DNA of 64,000 nucleotides, taken from the NCBI GenBank assembly GCA_030770535.1, contig JASVEC010000007.1, positions 1,116,001 through 1,180,000 on the forward strand, in the 5' to 3' direction. This DNA is from Batkoa obscura. Its lineage: Eukaryota; Entomophthoromycota; Entomophthoromycetes; Entomophthorales; Batkoaceae. Below the pieces are notes generated by a model. The model saw only the letters and a list, made by a program, of their open reading frames with translations, made no database searches and was not told where the DNA came from. The position numbers and the translations under genes were made by a program. Shown here piece after piece: positions 1-11,186 of this stretch (positions are counted from its first letter, which is position 1; every line of letters begins with the position of its first letter).

Positions 1-734
1 TTATTTTTCGTTTTTTCAAATTTTTAAAAATGATTGAAACCATGCATGTCTTGATATATAAAATAGCCATATAAGTATTAAAAAAATCATTTTTAAAATG
101 TTAAAATCACATATATAACTAAACACATTCGAAATTAGAAGTTGTATATCTTATAATATAGAAAACTTTTCAAACTTTCATTTCTATTAGAAATTAGAAA
201 TTAAAGTTTAAAAATTTTAAAAATGAAACGGACACTCTTGAGACGTAATAGTAATTTTGAGAGTATTATTGCATAATATAGTAAAACATTGTATTAAAAT
301 GATTTAATAAGTAGATTGCTGAAATGAACTTTAACCTTACTATCATTCAATTTTTATAATAAAATAACTCTATTTCTTGTTTTTTTAATAATTTATTAAT
401 CAGAATAATTAAAAAAGATAGTTTTTATTATGGAAAGTTACTATTAAAATAAGCTGCTATTACTTCCCAAAAATGATTTTAAAATTCTTTGTCTCCTTTA
501 GATAGTAAGTGGCAATTCAAATAAAGCTTGATAAATCAAACTTCAGAATCCCATAATTTAACCTTAACTAGGAATTAACCTATAGTCGAACCCCATATGA
601 TAAAATATGTTCTAGAATCGGTTGTCCAATAGGATACGAAAATTCGATCAGTAAACCAATAATGCTTAAAATCAAGCTGTCTGATTCCTAAGTTAACTAT
701 AAGTATCCCCGCAGGACTTCCTAAAGTTTTTACT
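1..734. other. AT-rich upstream region, no gene seen
   Basis: No open frame with coding character and no RNA gene is visible. The last part, from about 560, is less AT-rich and includes a TATA-like CTATAAGTAT near 699-708; it probably holds the promoter of the poly(A)-binding protein gene that starts at 824. Confidence 0.5.
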
Positions 735-823
735 TTTCAACTTTTTTTAAAGCAAACAAAAAAAACTGAAAAAAAACCCAAAAAATAAAAAAGAATTTAA
801 ACTCTAAAAAAAAATAAAAAATT
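735..823 (+). promoter_or_regulatory. A-rich 5' leader of the PAB1 gene
   Basis: The roughly 90 bases just before the PABP start codon are dominated by runs of A broken by short interruptions. In animals PABP represses its own mRNA by binding an A-rich leader; the composition and position here fit the same feedback, but the transcription start is not known from sequence and AT-rich leaders are common in this genome, so the regulatory role is inference. Confidence 0.45.
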
Positions 824-2629
824 ATGTCTACCTCAGTACAGCCAACCAGCACCCCTGTTGCTTCCCAAAATGCCTCCGATGCCACTGCTGCCCCAGTTAA
901 CCAAACTACCACTGGTGCCGCTCAACCAACTGGTTCTCTTTATGTCGGTGACCTTTCGGAGTACGTTGCCGAGTCCCACCTTTTTGACTATTTCAACATG
1001 ATCGGTCCTGTTGCTAGCATCCGTGTTTGCCGTGATGCTAATACCCGCCGTTCTCTTGGTTACGCTTATGTTAACTACCATAACGTTTCTGATGCTGAAC
1101 GCGCCATTGAAGCCTTGAATTATACCCCAATTCAAGGTAAGATCTGTCGCATTATGTGGTCCCAACGTGACCCATCTCTCCGTAAGATTGGTACCGGTAA
1201 TGTTTTTATCAAGAACCTTGACCCCTCCATTGATAACAAGGCTCTTCATGATACCTTTACCGCCTTCGGTAAAATTCTTTCTTGCAAAGTTGTAACCGAA
1301 AATGGAAAATCTAAAGGTTATGGTTTTGTCCACTTCGATAAATACGATGATGCTGAAGCTGCCATTCAAAATGTAAATGGTATGTTACTTAATGATCTTA
1401 TTGTTTATGTTGGTCACCACCAAAGCTCTAAAGAACGTGCTTCAAAAGCTGATGAAGCCAAGAAAATTTTTACTAATGTCTACGTAAAGAACATTGACCC
1501 ATCTGTTACTGACGATCAATTAAATGAGTTATTTAGTCAACAAGGTCCAGTTACTTCAGCTCTTGTAAGTCGTACTGAAGATGGTAAGTCTAAAGAATTT
1601 GGTTTTGTCAACTTTGAGAATCACGAGGATGCTATGAAGGCTATTGAGAACCTCCATGAACACGAACTTGCTGGAAAGAAGATTTTTGTTTGCCGTGCCC
1701 AAAAGAAAAATGAGCGTGAACAAGAACTTCGCAAACAATTCGAACAATTCAAGGAGGATAAGGCTGCTAAATCCCAAGGTGTTAACCTTTATGTTAAGAA
1801 CCTTGATGACAACATTGACGATGAAAAGCTTAGAGAAGCTTTTACTCCCTATGGTACCATTACCAGCTGCAAAGTCATGAGCGATGACAAGAAAGTTTCT
1901 AAAGGTTTTGGATTTGTTGCTTTCTCCACTACTGAAGAAGCCAGCAAAGCTCTTGCTGAAATGAACAACCGTATGCTTGGTAACAAACCACTCTATGTTG
2001 GTTATGCTCAACGTAAAGATGAGCGTAGAGCCATCTTAGAAGCTCAACGTAGTACCCGTATTCCATCTGGAATCCCAGCTCCTATGTACCCTAACACTGC
2101 TATCTTTTACCCACCAAACCCAGCTTACCCACCTCAAGGACAACGTGGTATGGTCTATGGCCAACCCGGTATGATGGCTCCACGTAACCGTTGGAATGGA
2201 CAACAACAAATCCAAGGTCAATACGTACCTAATGGTGTTGGCGCTGCTCCTCATGCCTATGCTCAAGGTCGTGCTCCACGTCAACCACGTCAAAATCCTC
2301 CTCGTACTAACACCACTAACCGTCAGCCATTCCCTAACAATGCTATCCAAAGCCCTACTCAAACTCAAGCCCCAGTTGAAGACGGTCAAGCTGCTGCTTC
2401 CGGTTTAACTGCTGCTGCCCTTGCTTCTGCTTCCCCTGAAGAACAAAAGCAAATGATCGGTGAACAACTTTTCCCCTTGATTTTTGCCCATAATGAAGAA
2501 CATGCTGGTAAGATCACTGGTATGCTTTTAGAAATGGATAACGATGAACTTCTTCATCTTATCGATAGCCCAGAAGCTTTAGAACAAAAAGTCTCAGAAG
2601 CTTTATCCGTTCTTGAGCAACATGCTTAA
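824..2629 (+). CDS. PAB1: polyadenylate-binding protein, 601 aa
   Basis: Cytoplasmic poly(A)-binding protein that coats mRNA tails and links them to translation initiation and deadenylation. One uninterrupted exon. Four RRMs are visible at about residues 38-116, 126-203, 217-294 and 320-397, followed by a Pro/Gln/Asn-rich linker and a C-terminal MLLE/PABC domain at about 538-600 with the signature KITGMLLEMDNDELL. RNP1 motifs are recognisable in all four RRMs; in RRM3 the usual Gly is Glu (KSKEFGFVNF). Length is normal for the family. Third codon positions are richer in C and G than in neighbouring genes and few synonymous codons dominate, as expected of a very highly expressed gene. The ATG at 824 is the first in frame and sits after the A-rich leader. 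Identification is secure. Confidence 0.98.
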   Translation: MSTSVQPTSTPVASQNASDATAAPVNQTTTGAAQPTGSLYVGDLSEYVAESHLFDYFNMIGPVASIRVCRDANTRRSLGYAYVNYHNVSDAERAIEALNYTPIQGKICRIMWSQRDPSLRKIGTGNVFIKNLDPSIDNKALHDTFTAFGKILSCKVVTENGKSKGYGFVHFDKYDDAEAAIQNVNGMLLNDLIVYVGHHQSSKERASKADEAKKIFTNVYVKNIDPSVTDDQLNELFSQQGPVTSALVSRTEDGKSKEFGFVNFENHEDAMKAIENLHEHELAGKKIFVCRAQKKNEREQELRKQFEQFKEDKAAKSQGVNLYVKNLDDNIDDEKLREAFTPYGTITSCKVMSDDKKVSKGFGFVAFSTTEEASKALAEMNNRMLGNKPLYVGYAQRKDERRAILEAQRSTRIPSGIPAPMYPNTAIFYPPNPAYPPQGQRGMVYGQPGMMAPRNRWNGQQQIQGQYVPNGVGAAPHAYAQGRAPRQPRQNPPRTNTTNRQPFPNNAIQSPTQTQAPVEDGQAAASGLTAAALASASPEEQKQMIGEQLFPLIFAHNEEHAGKITGMLLEMDNDELLHLIDSPEALEQKVSEALSVLEQHA

Positions 2630-3032
2630 TTTTCTTAAATCCCCATTTTAACTTTATTATAACTTTTTCATGTCCTACCTTTTTTGAGAATTTTTCTTTA
2701 ATAGAGCCCCAAGTAAACTAAAAAATCTCATTTTTTATAATCATTTTATTGTTTTTATTAAATTATTTTGATATGCTTTAACCAATTTATTTAATTTATT
2801 TTTATTATTCATGTTAGAGTTTAATATTTAAAATAGAACATTTCAATTTGTAGTTATATTATTATTATCGAAATGCCCAATATCAAAATAATGAATTTTT
2901 TTTCAAAACTGAATTCATTTTTTTACATTACCTAAGTTTCCTATGAGATTAAGCATGTGCATGTGAGTCTTTGAAAAATGAATTAGAATTAAAAAAGCAA
3001 AATTCATTGAACTAAAGTTAAGAAAAATAAAA
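2630..3032. other. 3' flank of PAB1, no gene seen
   Basis: T-rich sequence holding the presumed PAB1 3' end; no further open frame or RNA gene is evident before the inverted-repeat element at 3033. Confidence 0.4.
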
Positions 3033-3140
3033 TGATGGGGATGTTTTTTTTTGGTTTCATCACTTTTTCTATTTTTTAAGCGCTATTTGAGCGGAAAGGT
3101 TGTTAGTAAAATTATTAAACAAAAAAATACATCCCTATAT
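3033..3140 (-). mobile_element. MITE-1 copy 1
   Basis: About 105 bp with ends GATGGGGATG and CATCCCTATA as an imperfect inverted repeat, and the family core AAGCGCTATTTGAGC in the middle. It lies between the 3' ends of PAB1 and the convergent zinc-finger gene. Strand sign refers to the arbitrary family orientation in which the core reads CAAATAGCGCTT. Confidence 0.75.
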
Positions 3141-3315
3141 ACTACAAAATAAAGCATTAAATATAACCAAAGTACAAATGAAATTATATAATATATAAAA
3201 AGTAATTCCTTTGATCAAATACGTTCACATTTTTATTTCAGTTTTTATATATATTTAAAAATAGATTAATAAAAAAGAATAAAAATTTAATATTTTTTTA
3301 AGTGGAAGGATTGAT

Positions 3316-4626
3316 TTAAATTACAGAACAATTAGAAGAATCAAGATGACGTGAGAGAGCATCTCGACGTTGGAAAGATCTACCACATTGAGGGCAATCA
3401 TAATGGGTGACATCTTTATTATGAACTTTAGTAATATGTCGAGCTAAATCATGCTTTCGATCAAATCTTTTACTACAAATTTCACAACACCAAGCTTTAA
3501 TACGGTGAGGATCATGAGTAATCATATGGGTTTTTAAATTATATTGTCTTGCAAAGACTAATTTACACCCTGGATATTGACATGGAAACTTTTTAACTTC
3601 TTTTGTCTTCTCTTTACCTTCTACTCTTCTTCTTTCTACTGACTTTTGCGTTGTATCAACTTTAGGTGCCAACCATTGAAGCTCAGAAGTTTTTCTTGTG
3701 GCTTCGTTTAATTCTTCCGAAGTACTAAATAAGGATGTAGGTTCTAAAAATAATGAATTACCAAAGTTACTCATAATATCGTTAATTAATGGCTCCTCAT
3801 TACGGTTGGCAGTTTCTTTTTCCATCCTATTTATTTCAGATACCGTTTTTCCAAGCTTATTTAACCCAAGGGAAGAATCAAAAATTTTAGGAGAAGGTTG
3901 AATCAATTCACTTTGTTGGTGGTCATTGTTAAACAAAGGTTCATAATTTAGATTATTACATTGTAAAGGTTGACTAATCAAGGGAGATAGTTGGGCTGTA
4001 CCAATATAAGGAGAGAGTAATAAACTATTAAGATTTGAAAAGTTATCAATTAGAGGAGTGTATGGAAGATTAGGGTTATTAAAGATATTCCCAGAATCTA
4101 TTAATGGTGTAAAAAAGGACTGAAAATTGGAGTAACCATGTGAAATGAATGGAGAGTAGCTAGTATTATCTACAGGTGTATTTAAAGGTTGTGAAAGATG
4201 TGGTGAAAAAAGGGGTGGAACTTGTACATGGTTAAATTCAACGGAAGGTGAAATTAGAGGTTCTATAAGTGGAAGTTGGCTATTGAACCCAACAGATGGT
4301 TGATTTAAACCTCCAGATCCTTTAGAAAATGAGTCTAGTCCAGAGCTTCCTTTAGACATTTCGTCCATTAAATAATCAGCAAATAAGCTTGGCCCATTAT
4401 TAAAAAGAGGTTGTTCATCAAAAAGACCGCCACCCAAGTCATTGATGTTATATTGATCTTTAAGTAGAGGTGTTTCAAAATCATGCATCATAGGAGTAGC
4501 ATTTAAATCATTAAGTAAAGGGGTGCCATCGAAATCATACATTAAAGGAGTACCATCTTGGATGAGGGGAGTAGTGTCATATGGGTTCATAATTTTGTAA
4601 TTTTCTTTATTAGCGTTAGTATACAT
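3316..4626 (-). CDS. C2H2 zinc-finger transcription factor, Ace2/Swi5-like, 436 aa
   Basis: Probable nuclear DNA-binding regulator. Three fingers occupy the C-terminus: a C-x4-C...H-x3-H finger at about 349-370, C-x2-C...H-x4-H at about 380-401, and a last finger CPQCGRSFQRRDALSRH ending in Cys instead of His at about 411-433. A third finger of CCHC type with an R-x-DAL-x-RH helix is the arrangement seen in yeast Ace2/Swi5, which is the basis of the call. The remaining 340 residues are low complexity, rich in Asn, Ser, Leu and Pro. The first 60 residues hold tandem units of the form TPL(I/L/M)xD about every 13 residues, and EPLI/SPLI variants recur later. Single exon; first in-frame ATG used. 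Orthology to a named regulator is not claimed. Confidence 0.88.
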   Translation of the reverse strand: MYTNANKENYKIMNPYDTTPLIQDGTPLMYDFDGTPLLNDLNATPMMHDFETPLLKDQYNINDLGGGLFDEQPLFNNGPSLFADYLMDEMSKGSSGLDSFSKGSGGLNQPSVGFNSQLPLIEPLISPSVEFNHVQVPPLFSPHLSQPLNTPVDNTSYSPFISHGYSNFQSFFTPLIDSGNIFNNPNLPYTPLIDNFSNLNSLLLSPYIGTAQLSPLISQPLQCNNLNYEPLFNNDHQQSELIQPSPKIFDSSLGLNKLGKTVSEINRMEKETANRNEEPLINDIMSNFGNSLFLEPTSLFSTSEELNEATRKTSELQWLAPKVDTTQKSVERRRVEGKEKTKEVKKFPCQYPGCKLVFARQYNLKTHMITHDPHRIKAWCCEICSKRFDRKHDLARHITKVHNKDVTHYDCPQCGRSFQRRDALSRHLDSSNCSVI

Positions 4627-6042
4627 TAAGATGAGAAGATAGAAGAAGACTAAGTTGATTTAAGTTTTCCTAAAACTTTTTTTATAAAAGCGAAATGGTA
4701 TAAAATATGATAATTTTCGATAATGCATCTATCCTCACAATGGTGAGAGGAACGAAAGCAAAAGGTTGTAATTTATATCTTTCAAACTATCAAACTAAAA
4801 GGGTGATCCCAACTGTTAAATCAAAGGTTTAATGAGTTGAAATGAGTAATAATAAAAAAGATAGGTTTATGTATGAATTTAGTACTTACCGCAGCAGATC
4901 AACTAGATGTAATAGTAATAACTGCGCAGATAATAGGTGTATAAAATAAGAAAAAAAATAAGTTGAAATTCACTTTTTAATTAGTGCAATAGCTTAGAAG
5001 AACTCATAGTTTAATTATGATTCGTGCATTTTATTTTTAGATTACAAATTAAAATTCAATAATAATTCATGGTAAAATTTCTAAATTTGGTCAAAAGCAT
5101 TAATAAATTATGGTTGATTGAATTATTGTAATAGATTAGTCTGTGGGTTCATTCTAAATTTGCTTCAGATTCGATTTAAACGTAGAAGTGGGCATTTTTA
5201 ATTTTGTATTTCTGGGATTAATAATTATGATTTTTTGTATTCTTATATTGGCAAATACAAAAATAAAATTCTCATTTTACCTTTAAGTCGAATCGATAGT
5301 ATTTTTATCAAATTGTTAAAATCTCATACTTTGAAAGTTTATGAAATTAAATAAACTTATTTTCTTAGTAAGCAATAGTATTTATTAATGAATATAAAAT
5401 ATAACAATGGAGCATTATTTAATACAATAGACGCTTAAAAACTTTGATATTTCAGAGATAGCATTGGGTTATATCGGAATTGAAAGTAGCTAATTATTTA
5501 AAGCAATAAAATAAAAAATGTCTTAAAAGAAATAGAATTACATGATTGTAAATTATAAGGCATGATTTTATTAAATATCAATATACCTGGTTAAAAAAAT
5601 AGCAATAAGATAAGGGCTTGTGATTATGAAATCCTTTGGGTATGTAGTAATGATGTCAAATGATATACCAATGTGATCATAGCGGTATATCAAAAGCTTT
5701 AACATAATATAGTTTGTTTTAATAATCTGAAGGTAGAAATGATATTGAATAGTCTAAGATATTACTACTATGTTTAATCTATAAAATCTAGAGTATTTGA
5801 CAGGTTTTAGACTAACAGAAATTTATGTATTTATTATGAGTCATCTTTTGAAGAGATTTACTAATTTAATTATACTTTTCTAAATCATTCTTAAAAATAA
5901 AAAAGTATCTTAGTGTTCATTTTATTTAATATACATGTAATTTTAATATTATAGTGTAATAATCTATTGAAGCAAGATGTCAATGTTAAAAATTGATTTA
6001 GCCAAGATAAATTTATTCTATAACGTAAATAGCATGTATAAT
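4627..6042. other. long AT-rich intergenic region
   Basis: Upstream flank of the zinc-finger gene followed by sequence without any credible open frame, RNA gene or repeat that I can recognise. Confidence 0.4.
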
Positions 6043-6166
6043 TATACAATACCTATAAAAATTGTCCTAAAAATTAAAACACTCAAATTTGGACATTCAT
6101 TTCTCAATAATTAACAATTGAAAGTATTTATTTTTTAGAACAATTTTTATAGGCACTGTAGTATTG
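6043..6166. mobile_element. small inverted-repeat element (MITE-like)
   Basis: Two arms of about 45 bp face each other: the left carries ACCTATAAAAATTGTCCTAA and the right, read on the other strand, GCCTATAAAAATTGTTCTAA. The spacer is about 30 bp. There is no coding capacity. Not related by sequence to MITE-1. It lies in a gene desert downstream of the KDKYP-repeat gene. Confidence 0.6.
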
Positions 6167-6442
6167 CTAACTTTATATTCAATTAAATGTATTTTAATAT
6201 TTGATTATATTAAATGAGATATTACCATTAATATTTTATACCTTTTTATTTACTTCTTTATCATATATTATTCTTTGGATGTTAAGGTTTTAAAAGTATT
6301 TTACTCTGATATAATGTAGTTTAATTATTTTAATTAAAATAGTAATAGAAGGGGCGTTTTTTAAATGATGATATTTATTTATAACAATTTCAATAATAAA
6401 GTAAAAGATTAAGGAATTAAATATTAAAAGAAAACTACTTTC

Positions 6443-8035
6443 TTAATACTTATTCTTATGCTTTTTAAGACCACCATCATTACCTTGAGGGGTACTAACT
6501 TCTGGTTTTGGAGTAACAGTTTCTGGAGTTTTTTCAGCGTTAGTAGAGCTTGATGATGAATCATTTGGTACTTCAGTTGGATATTTCTTTTTACCATTTG
6601 GCGTGTTAGTTTCTGGAGTCTTGCCGGCTTCAGTAGAACTAGAAGATGAATCTTCAGGTACATTTACTGGGTATTTATCCTTTTTAGTAGGGGTATTTGT
6701 CTCTGGTTTTGGAGTATTTCCACTTTCTGGAGTTTTAGTTTCAGTTTGTGGAGTATTCCCATTTTCTGGGACGGGCTTATCTTGTGGGGTATTGGTTTCT
6801 GGTTTTGGAGTATTTCCATTTTCTGGAGTTTTACCAGCTTCAGTAGAAGTTGAAGATGAATCGGTGGGTATATTTACTGGGTATTTATCTTTTGGTTTTT
6901 CGCTAGATGGCATACCTTGTGGAACAGAGCTGTTTTGTTGTGGAGTATTGGTCTCTGGTACTGAGTTATTTTGTTGTGGAGTATTAGTTTCTGGTACTGA
7001 GTTATTTTGTTGTGGAGTATTGTTCTGTTGTGGAATACCGTTTTCTGGAACTGAGTTATTTTGAGGGGTATTAATCTCCGATTTTGGAGTGTTACCGTTT
7101 TGTGGAACTTTATCAGCTTGAGTGGAACTAGTAGAAGTTTCTTCAGGTAAATTTACTGGATATTTATCCTTTTTAGTTGAAGTACTACCCTCTGGTTTTG
7201 GGGTATTTCCATTTTCTGGAGTATTAGTTTCAGGTTTTGTAGTGTTACCACTTTCTGGAACAGACTTATCTTGTGGGGTATTAGCTTCTGTTTTTGGAGT
7301 ATTTCCATTTTCAGGGGTCTTACCAGCTTCAGTAGAAGTAGAAGATGAATCAGTAGGTAACTCTACTGGATATTTATCCTTTTTAGTTGAAGTATTACCT
7401 TCTGGTTTTGGAGTATTTCCATTTTCTGGAGTATTAGTTTCAGGTTTTGTAGTGTTACCACTTTCTGGAACAGACTTATCTTGTGGGGTATTAGCTTCTG
7501 TTTTTGGAATATTTCCATTTTCAGGGGTCTTACCAGCTTCAGTAGAAGTAGAAGATGAATCAGTAGGTAACTCTACTGGATACTTGTCTTTACTAGTTGG
7601 GGTATTCATCTCTGGTTTTGGAGTATTTCCATTTTCTGGAGTCTTTTCAGCATTAGTGGAGCTAGATGATGAATCTTCAGGTACATTTACTGGATACTTG
7701 TCTTTTGGTTTTCCACCAACGGGTTTTTCAGCATTTGGGTTGACGCCAGTTGGTACAACAATTGGTGTATTTTGAGGAGTGTTTACATTATTATTATCGG
7801 TTGGTTTTAAAATGTCTACTACAGCAGTACCAGCCTGAGGAGTACTTCCTTTATTGCTTTCCATAATTTTTTGAATAATTTGTTTTAATTGATTAACATC
7901 AGTAATTTGTTCTGGGATTTTAACACCACTTTGTGCTAAATTAGAAGCATCAATGCTTGGATTTCTACGAAGTAAAGGACTTCCTTGTAAAAAGGATAAT
8001 AAATTTATTAAAATAAGGGCAGTGGTAGTTCTCAT
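6443..8035 (-). CDS. secreted KDKYP-repeat, Thr/Pro/Ser/Asn-rich protein, 530 aa
   Basis: Probably a cell-wall or secreted protein of unknown role. A signal peptide covers about residues 1-19, followed closely by a dibasic LLRR that could be a Kex2-type site. Residues 25-100 are a less repetitive N-terminal part. From 111 to the end the chain is built of units that begin K(D/K)KYPV or similar, at about 111, 149, 219, 289, 382, 452 and 482, then Ser/Thr runs and an (E/N)xGNTPKPExNTP stretch. Two units of exactly 70 residues (149-218 and 219-288) are almost identical at DNA level, so the array is still duplicating. A shorter PQQNNSVPETNT array sits at about 333-370. No GPI-type hydrophobic tail is present; the end is basic (KKHKNKY). 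The many Ser/Thr residues suggest O-glycosylation. No cysteine occurs in the repeat part. Single exon. Confidence 0.85.
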   Translation of the reverse strand: MRTTTALILINLLSFLQGSPLLRRNPSIDASNLAQSGVKIPEQITDVNQLKQIIQKIMESNKGSTPQAGTAVVDILKPTDNNNVNTPQNTPIVVPTGVNPNAEKPVGGKPKDKYPVNVPEDSSSSSTNAEKTPENGNTPKPEMNTPTSKDKYPVELPTDSSSTSTEAGKTPENGNIPKTEANTPQDKSVPESGNTTKPETNTPENGNTPKPEGNTSTKKDKYPVELPTDSSSTSTEAGKTPENGNTPKTEANTPQDKSVPESGNTTKPETNTPENGNTPKPEGSTSTKKDKYPVNLPEETSTSSTQADKVPQNGNTPKSEINTPQNNSVPENGIPQQNNTPQQNNSVPETNTPQQNNSVPETNTPQQNSSVPQGMPSSEKPKDKYPVNIPTDSSSTSTEAGKTPENGNTPKPETNTPQDKPVPENGNTPQTETKTPESGNTPKPETNTPTKKDKYPVNVPEDSSSSSTEAGKTPETNTPNGKKKYPTEVPNDSSSSSTNAEKTPETVTPKPEVSTPQGNDGGLKKHKNKY

Positions 8036-9419
8036 GTTGAATCAATCAATGTATATATTCTAGTTCCAATCAATGGGTATTTAGTAAAGTAATAAGGTGG
8101 GTTGTATATAAGAAATTAATATAATATACTAGTTTTTTAAAAATTTAGCGAGCTGAAATATGATGCTTATATACTATTAACTTTTTACTTATTATATCAT
8201 TAAGTATATTATTTAACGGTTTTGTTTTAATACATTATTATAGTTTAGATATTAATTGTTCCCTTACCAATTTTTAACTTAATTGTATTGTTCATTTTAA
8301 TCAATTAGTGACGCTATTATATGCGGTTCAAGTTATATTAAATCTGCTATTTTTTTTAGCTCAAGAATCCGATTTGAAATATTCAATATTGAAGTAAAAT
8401 TTAACTTATAATTGAAAGTATAATAGCTATTAAAAATCCGCTATTTTTTATAGTGGCTAAAAGAGCTAGCTCTCATATAGTTAATACGGATTTATTTCAA
8501 ATTTAATTAAACTAATAACTTTGTTCTTGGAACTTGAGCTATTTTTTTAATATCAATAGAGATTTTAGAAGCTTTTATAAGAAGTATTAGCTCTACTTAT
8601 TAATTAGCTAATCAAAACAATATAGCATTCAAAACAAATAAGCCACTTTAATTGTATGTTATTCAAATAACAAACAACTAGATATCAATAAATAGAAGGT
8701 TAGTTTGATTATAACATATTTATAAAAAATAGTAATGAGGGGCACAAAAGTAATTGAATATTTATTGAAGCATAAAGTTTATGTGGAACCTATGCTTGAA
8801 TAGCCCTTAAAACAGAAGGATTTCATCATTTTGCTTAAACTTTCCCTGTTTAAAATAGGATGATTTTGATGAAAATAATACAATCCAAATATTCTAAATT
8901 TAACTAGTTACCTTGCTAGCCGGTTCTTTCTAAATGATTTAGTCCTCAAATTCACTAACTTAGGCATTTATCAATTTTATTTTATCTAAAAAAGCACTTA
9001 TTGCCATCGCCTTTCAAGAGAAAAGTTACTTATATCAATAAAATGTCATTCATTTATTAAGGTCGACATAATGGTTGATTAAGTTTAAACACCCAAGCAT
9101 TAAAAATTGATAATAAATATATTATTTGTATAGCTTTTAATATATATTTTATTAATGTTTAAAATTTTAGTATTAGTAAAATATCATAATGATGAATAAA
9201 ACAATTGACATTGAATGTATTATATTGTGTTAACCTATATCATTTAGTTTTATTTAGATGCTACTGCTTACACAATTAAGGTTTGAAATTAAAATATAAA
9301 TCAATCGTTGAATGTTCAATAAAAACATAGTTTTATTACAAAGTGTGTGTATGTGCTAATGACTTTAAAGTAAGGTTTGCGATAATTGGCAGTAGATTTG
9401 CACTCTTTAAATTTTTAAT
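8036..9419. other. AT-rich intergenic region
   Basis: Contains the promoter of the KDKYP gene, including a TATATAAG-like stretch near 8104. Two imperfect copies of a CTGCTATTTTTT/CCGCTATTTTTT motif occur near 8345 and 8440 without clear structure. No gene seen. Confidence 0.35.
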
Positions 9420-9925
9420 CAAAGTACATTTCAGTGGAAATAGGTCCACTTCTAATATTATCTCCAAAGTTCCTGATACCGTTACCATCGCTATTTTGTT
9501 GAATTAGCTCAAGTTCTTCTAATGCTTCCTTGAATATACCGAAAACTAGCTTCCCTTCAGTGCCAATACCTATGTTTGACTATTAATCTTGATCCGAAAA
9601 GTTACAGTAAGAGTTATTGTAGATCTTAAGGATATCAGATAAATCGTTTTTATTTCTAGCTCGAGATATCTATTATTTGAATCAACAATCATCAGCAATT
9701 AGTTGGCCATTATGGTTATGTAATGATCCTTTAAAAAGATCAATAACTTTATCATCAATAACTCTTAAACTATGATGCTCAAAAGGGAATACTATAATAG
9801 TGTAAATTGAGAAAACTAAAAAGTAAAGATAACATTATTGAATTTCCTTTTCGTTTATATAGTTTGACAGGTGTTTTTCTTTTATATCTCCAAAACTAGA
9901 CCCCTTAATGAGTGATTATTATGTA
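9420..9925 (-). pseudogene. dead copy of the HHGLRAIGDEIIGG secreted family, inverted
   Basis: Read on the minus strand, the region around 9780 down to 9420 spells degenerate matches to the intact gene at 30750: LRVIDDKVIDLFKGSLH for LRAIGDEIIGGFKGLLH, then ADDC and later ALEELE and SGPISTE segments, interrupted by several stops. The upstream part (9871-9925) also resembles the family promoter, with ATTAAGGGG followed by a TATAAAAG box. It is the only family member seen in this orientation and lies 15 kb from the others. Confidence 0.65.
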
Positions 9926-11186
9926 CTCAGTAAATTCAAAATATTATACTTGAATTAGCTATAATGATTCAATTTAAATTTAACTTTGTTTGTTTAAGCT
10001 ACAAGGCATCATTTATGATAAAAGGTACTTCGACTATTCTGGTATATTTTACGATTCTATTGTTATAATTTTTTTATCGAGCCAATTTACAAGTGTAATT
10101 GCTAAATGTAACTAGCTGAAAGAACTGAATGCTTAAAATCAAAATATTTCTACACAAATGATAAATATTGTAATAAAATTAGTAAAAAGAGAGTATAAAT
10201 GAATAAAAGATTATAAAAGATTATAAAAGATTTATGTTCAATATTATAATAGTTGTATGCTTTACTTTTATTAAAAGCATTAAAAAAAAGGTGTAAACTA
10301 CAGGTTTTAAACATACATTTTAAATTTTGCTTATTGAAAAATGTTAGTTTGTTCATGTTTAGTGCATTTTTTAAACAATATATATATTGCTTATGAATAT
10401 TGCTTATTATATAGTGTCAATATCATAGCATTTGGTTAATAAAACAGTCAACTTTTGAATACTCCTGTCATTAAAAATAACTAGCAAATTTAGTTAAATT
10501 TGACATTATTCAAAATTGCAATCTAACTTTTAACAAATTAATTATAAGATTTCAATTTTTTATAAATTTTCATAATGTAATAATTTTATTATAGATTGAC
10601 TTTGAAATAGTTTACATTCAATATTCATATGTTCAGCTTTTATTTACGATACCTTAACCTCATCCTCTTCTCAATTTGTTTAAGCTTTTTTCTTATCCTT
10701 AGAGTCTTCTCATACTTTTATTATCTCAGTTAACTTCTGCCTCATCTAGTCTTATCATATTAAGTTCTTCCCTTATGACATCCGAACATTAGCTTTTTAT
10801 ATAATCATTTTATTATGTGTCTATTCATGTTTAAGTTTAAATGCAGATGCAAAAATTATTCAGGACAGCACTATATATCCTTAATAAAAGTGAATTAAAA
10901 ATTATAACAATTCAAAATCAACATTGCTTCATCAAGTAGAATTTAAATACTTCAAAGAGTAACTTATAAAGAGTAATATAGTTTAAAAATATGCAGCGTT
11001 ATATTTAGAACAGCTATTTATCATACAAATAAATTAATTGTTTAATCAATCATCAGATTTTAAATTCAAATATGATAATTTTCCTTTTTAGGAAAAATTC
11101 AAAATTCAATTTCGAATCTAATGATTCAAATAGAATAAAAATCACTCAAAATCAAAGATTTTAAAAAAATTTCTTTCTTTAAAATC
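9926..11186. other. AT-rich intergenic region before SCC2
   Basis: No convincing gene. Around 10650-10800 the minus strand has a short coding-like, acidic stretch (EELNMIRLDEAEV) broken by stops; it may be an old coding remnant. The final 100 bases hold the presumed SCC2 promoter. Confidence 0.35.
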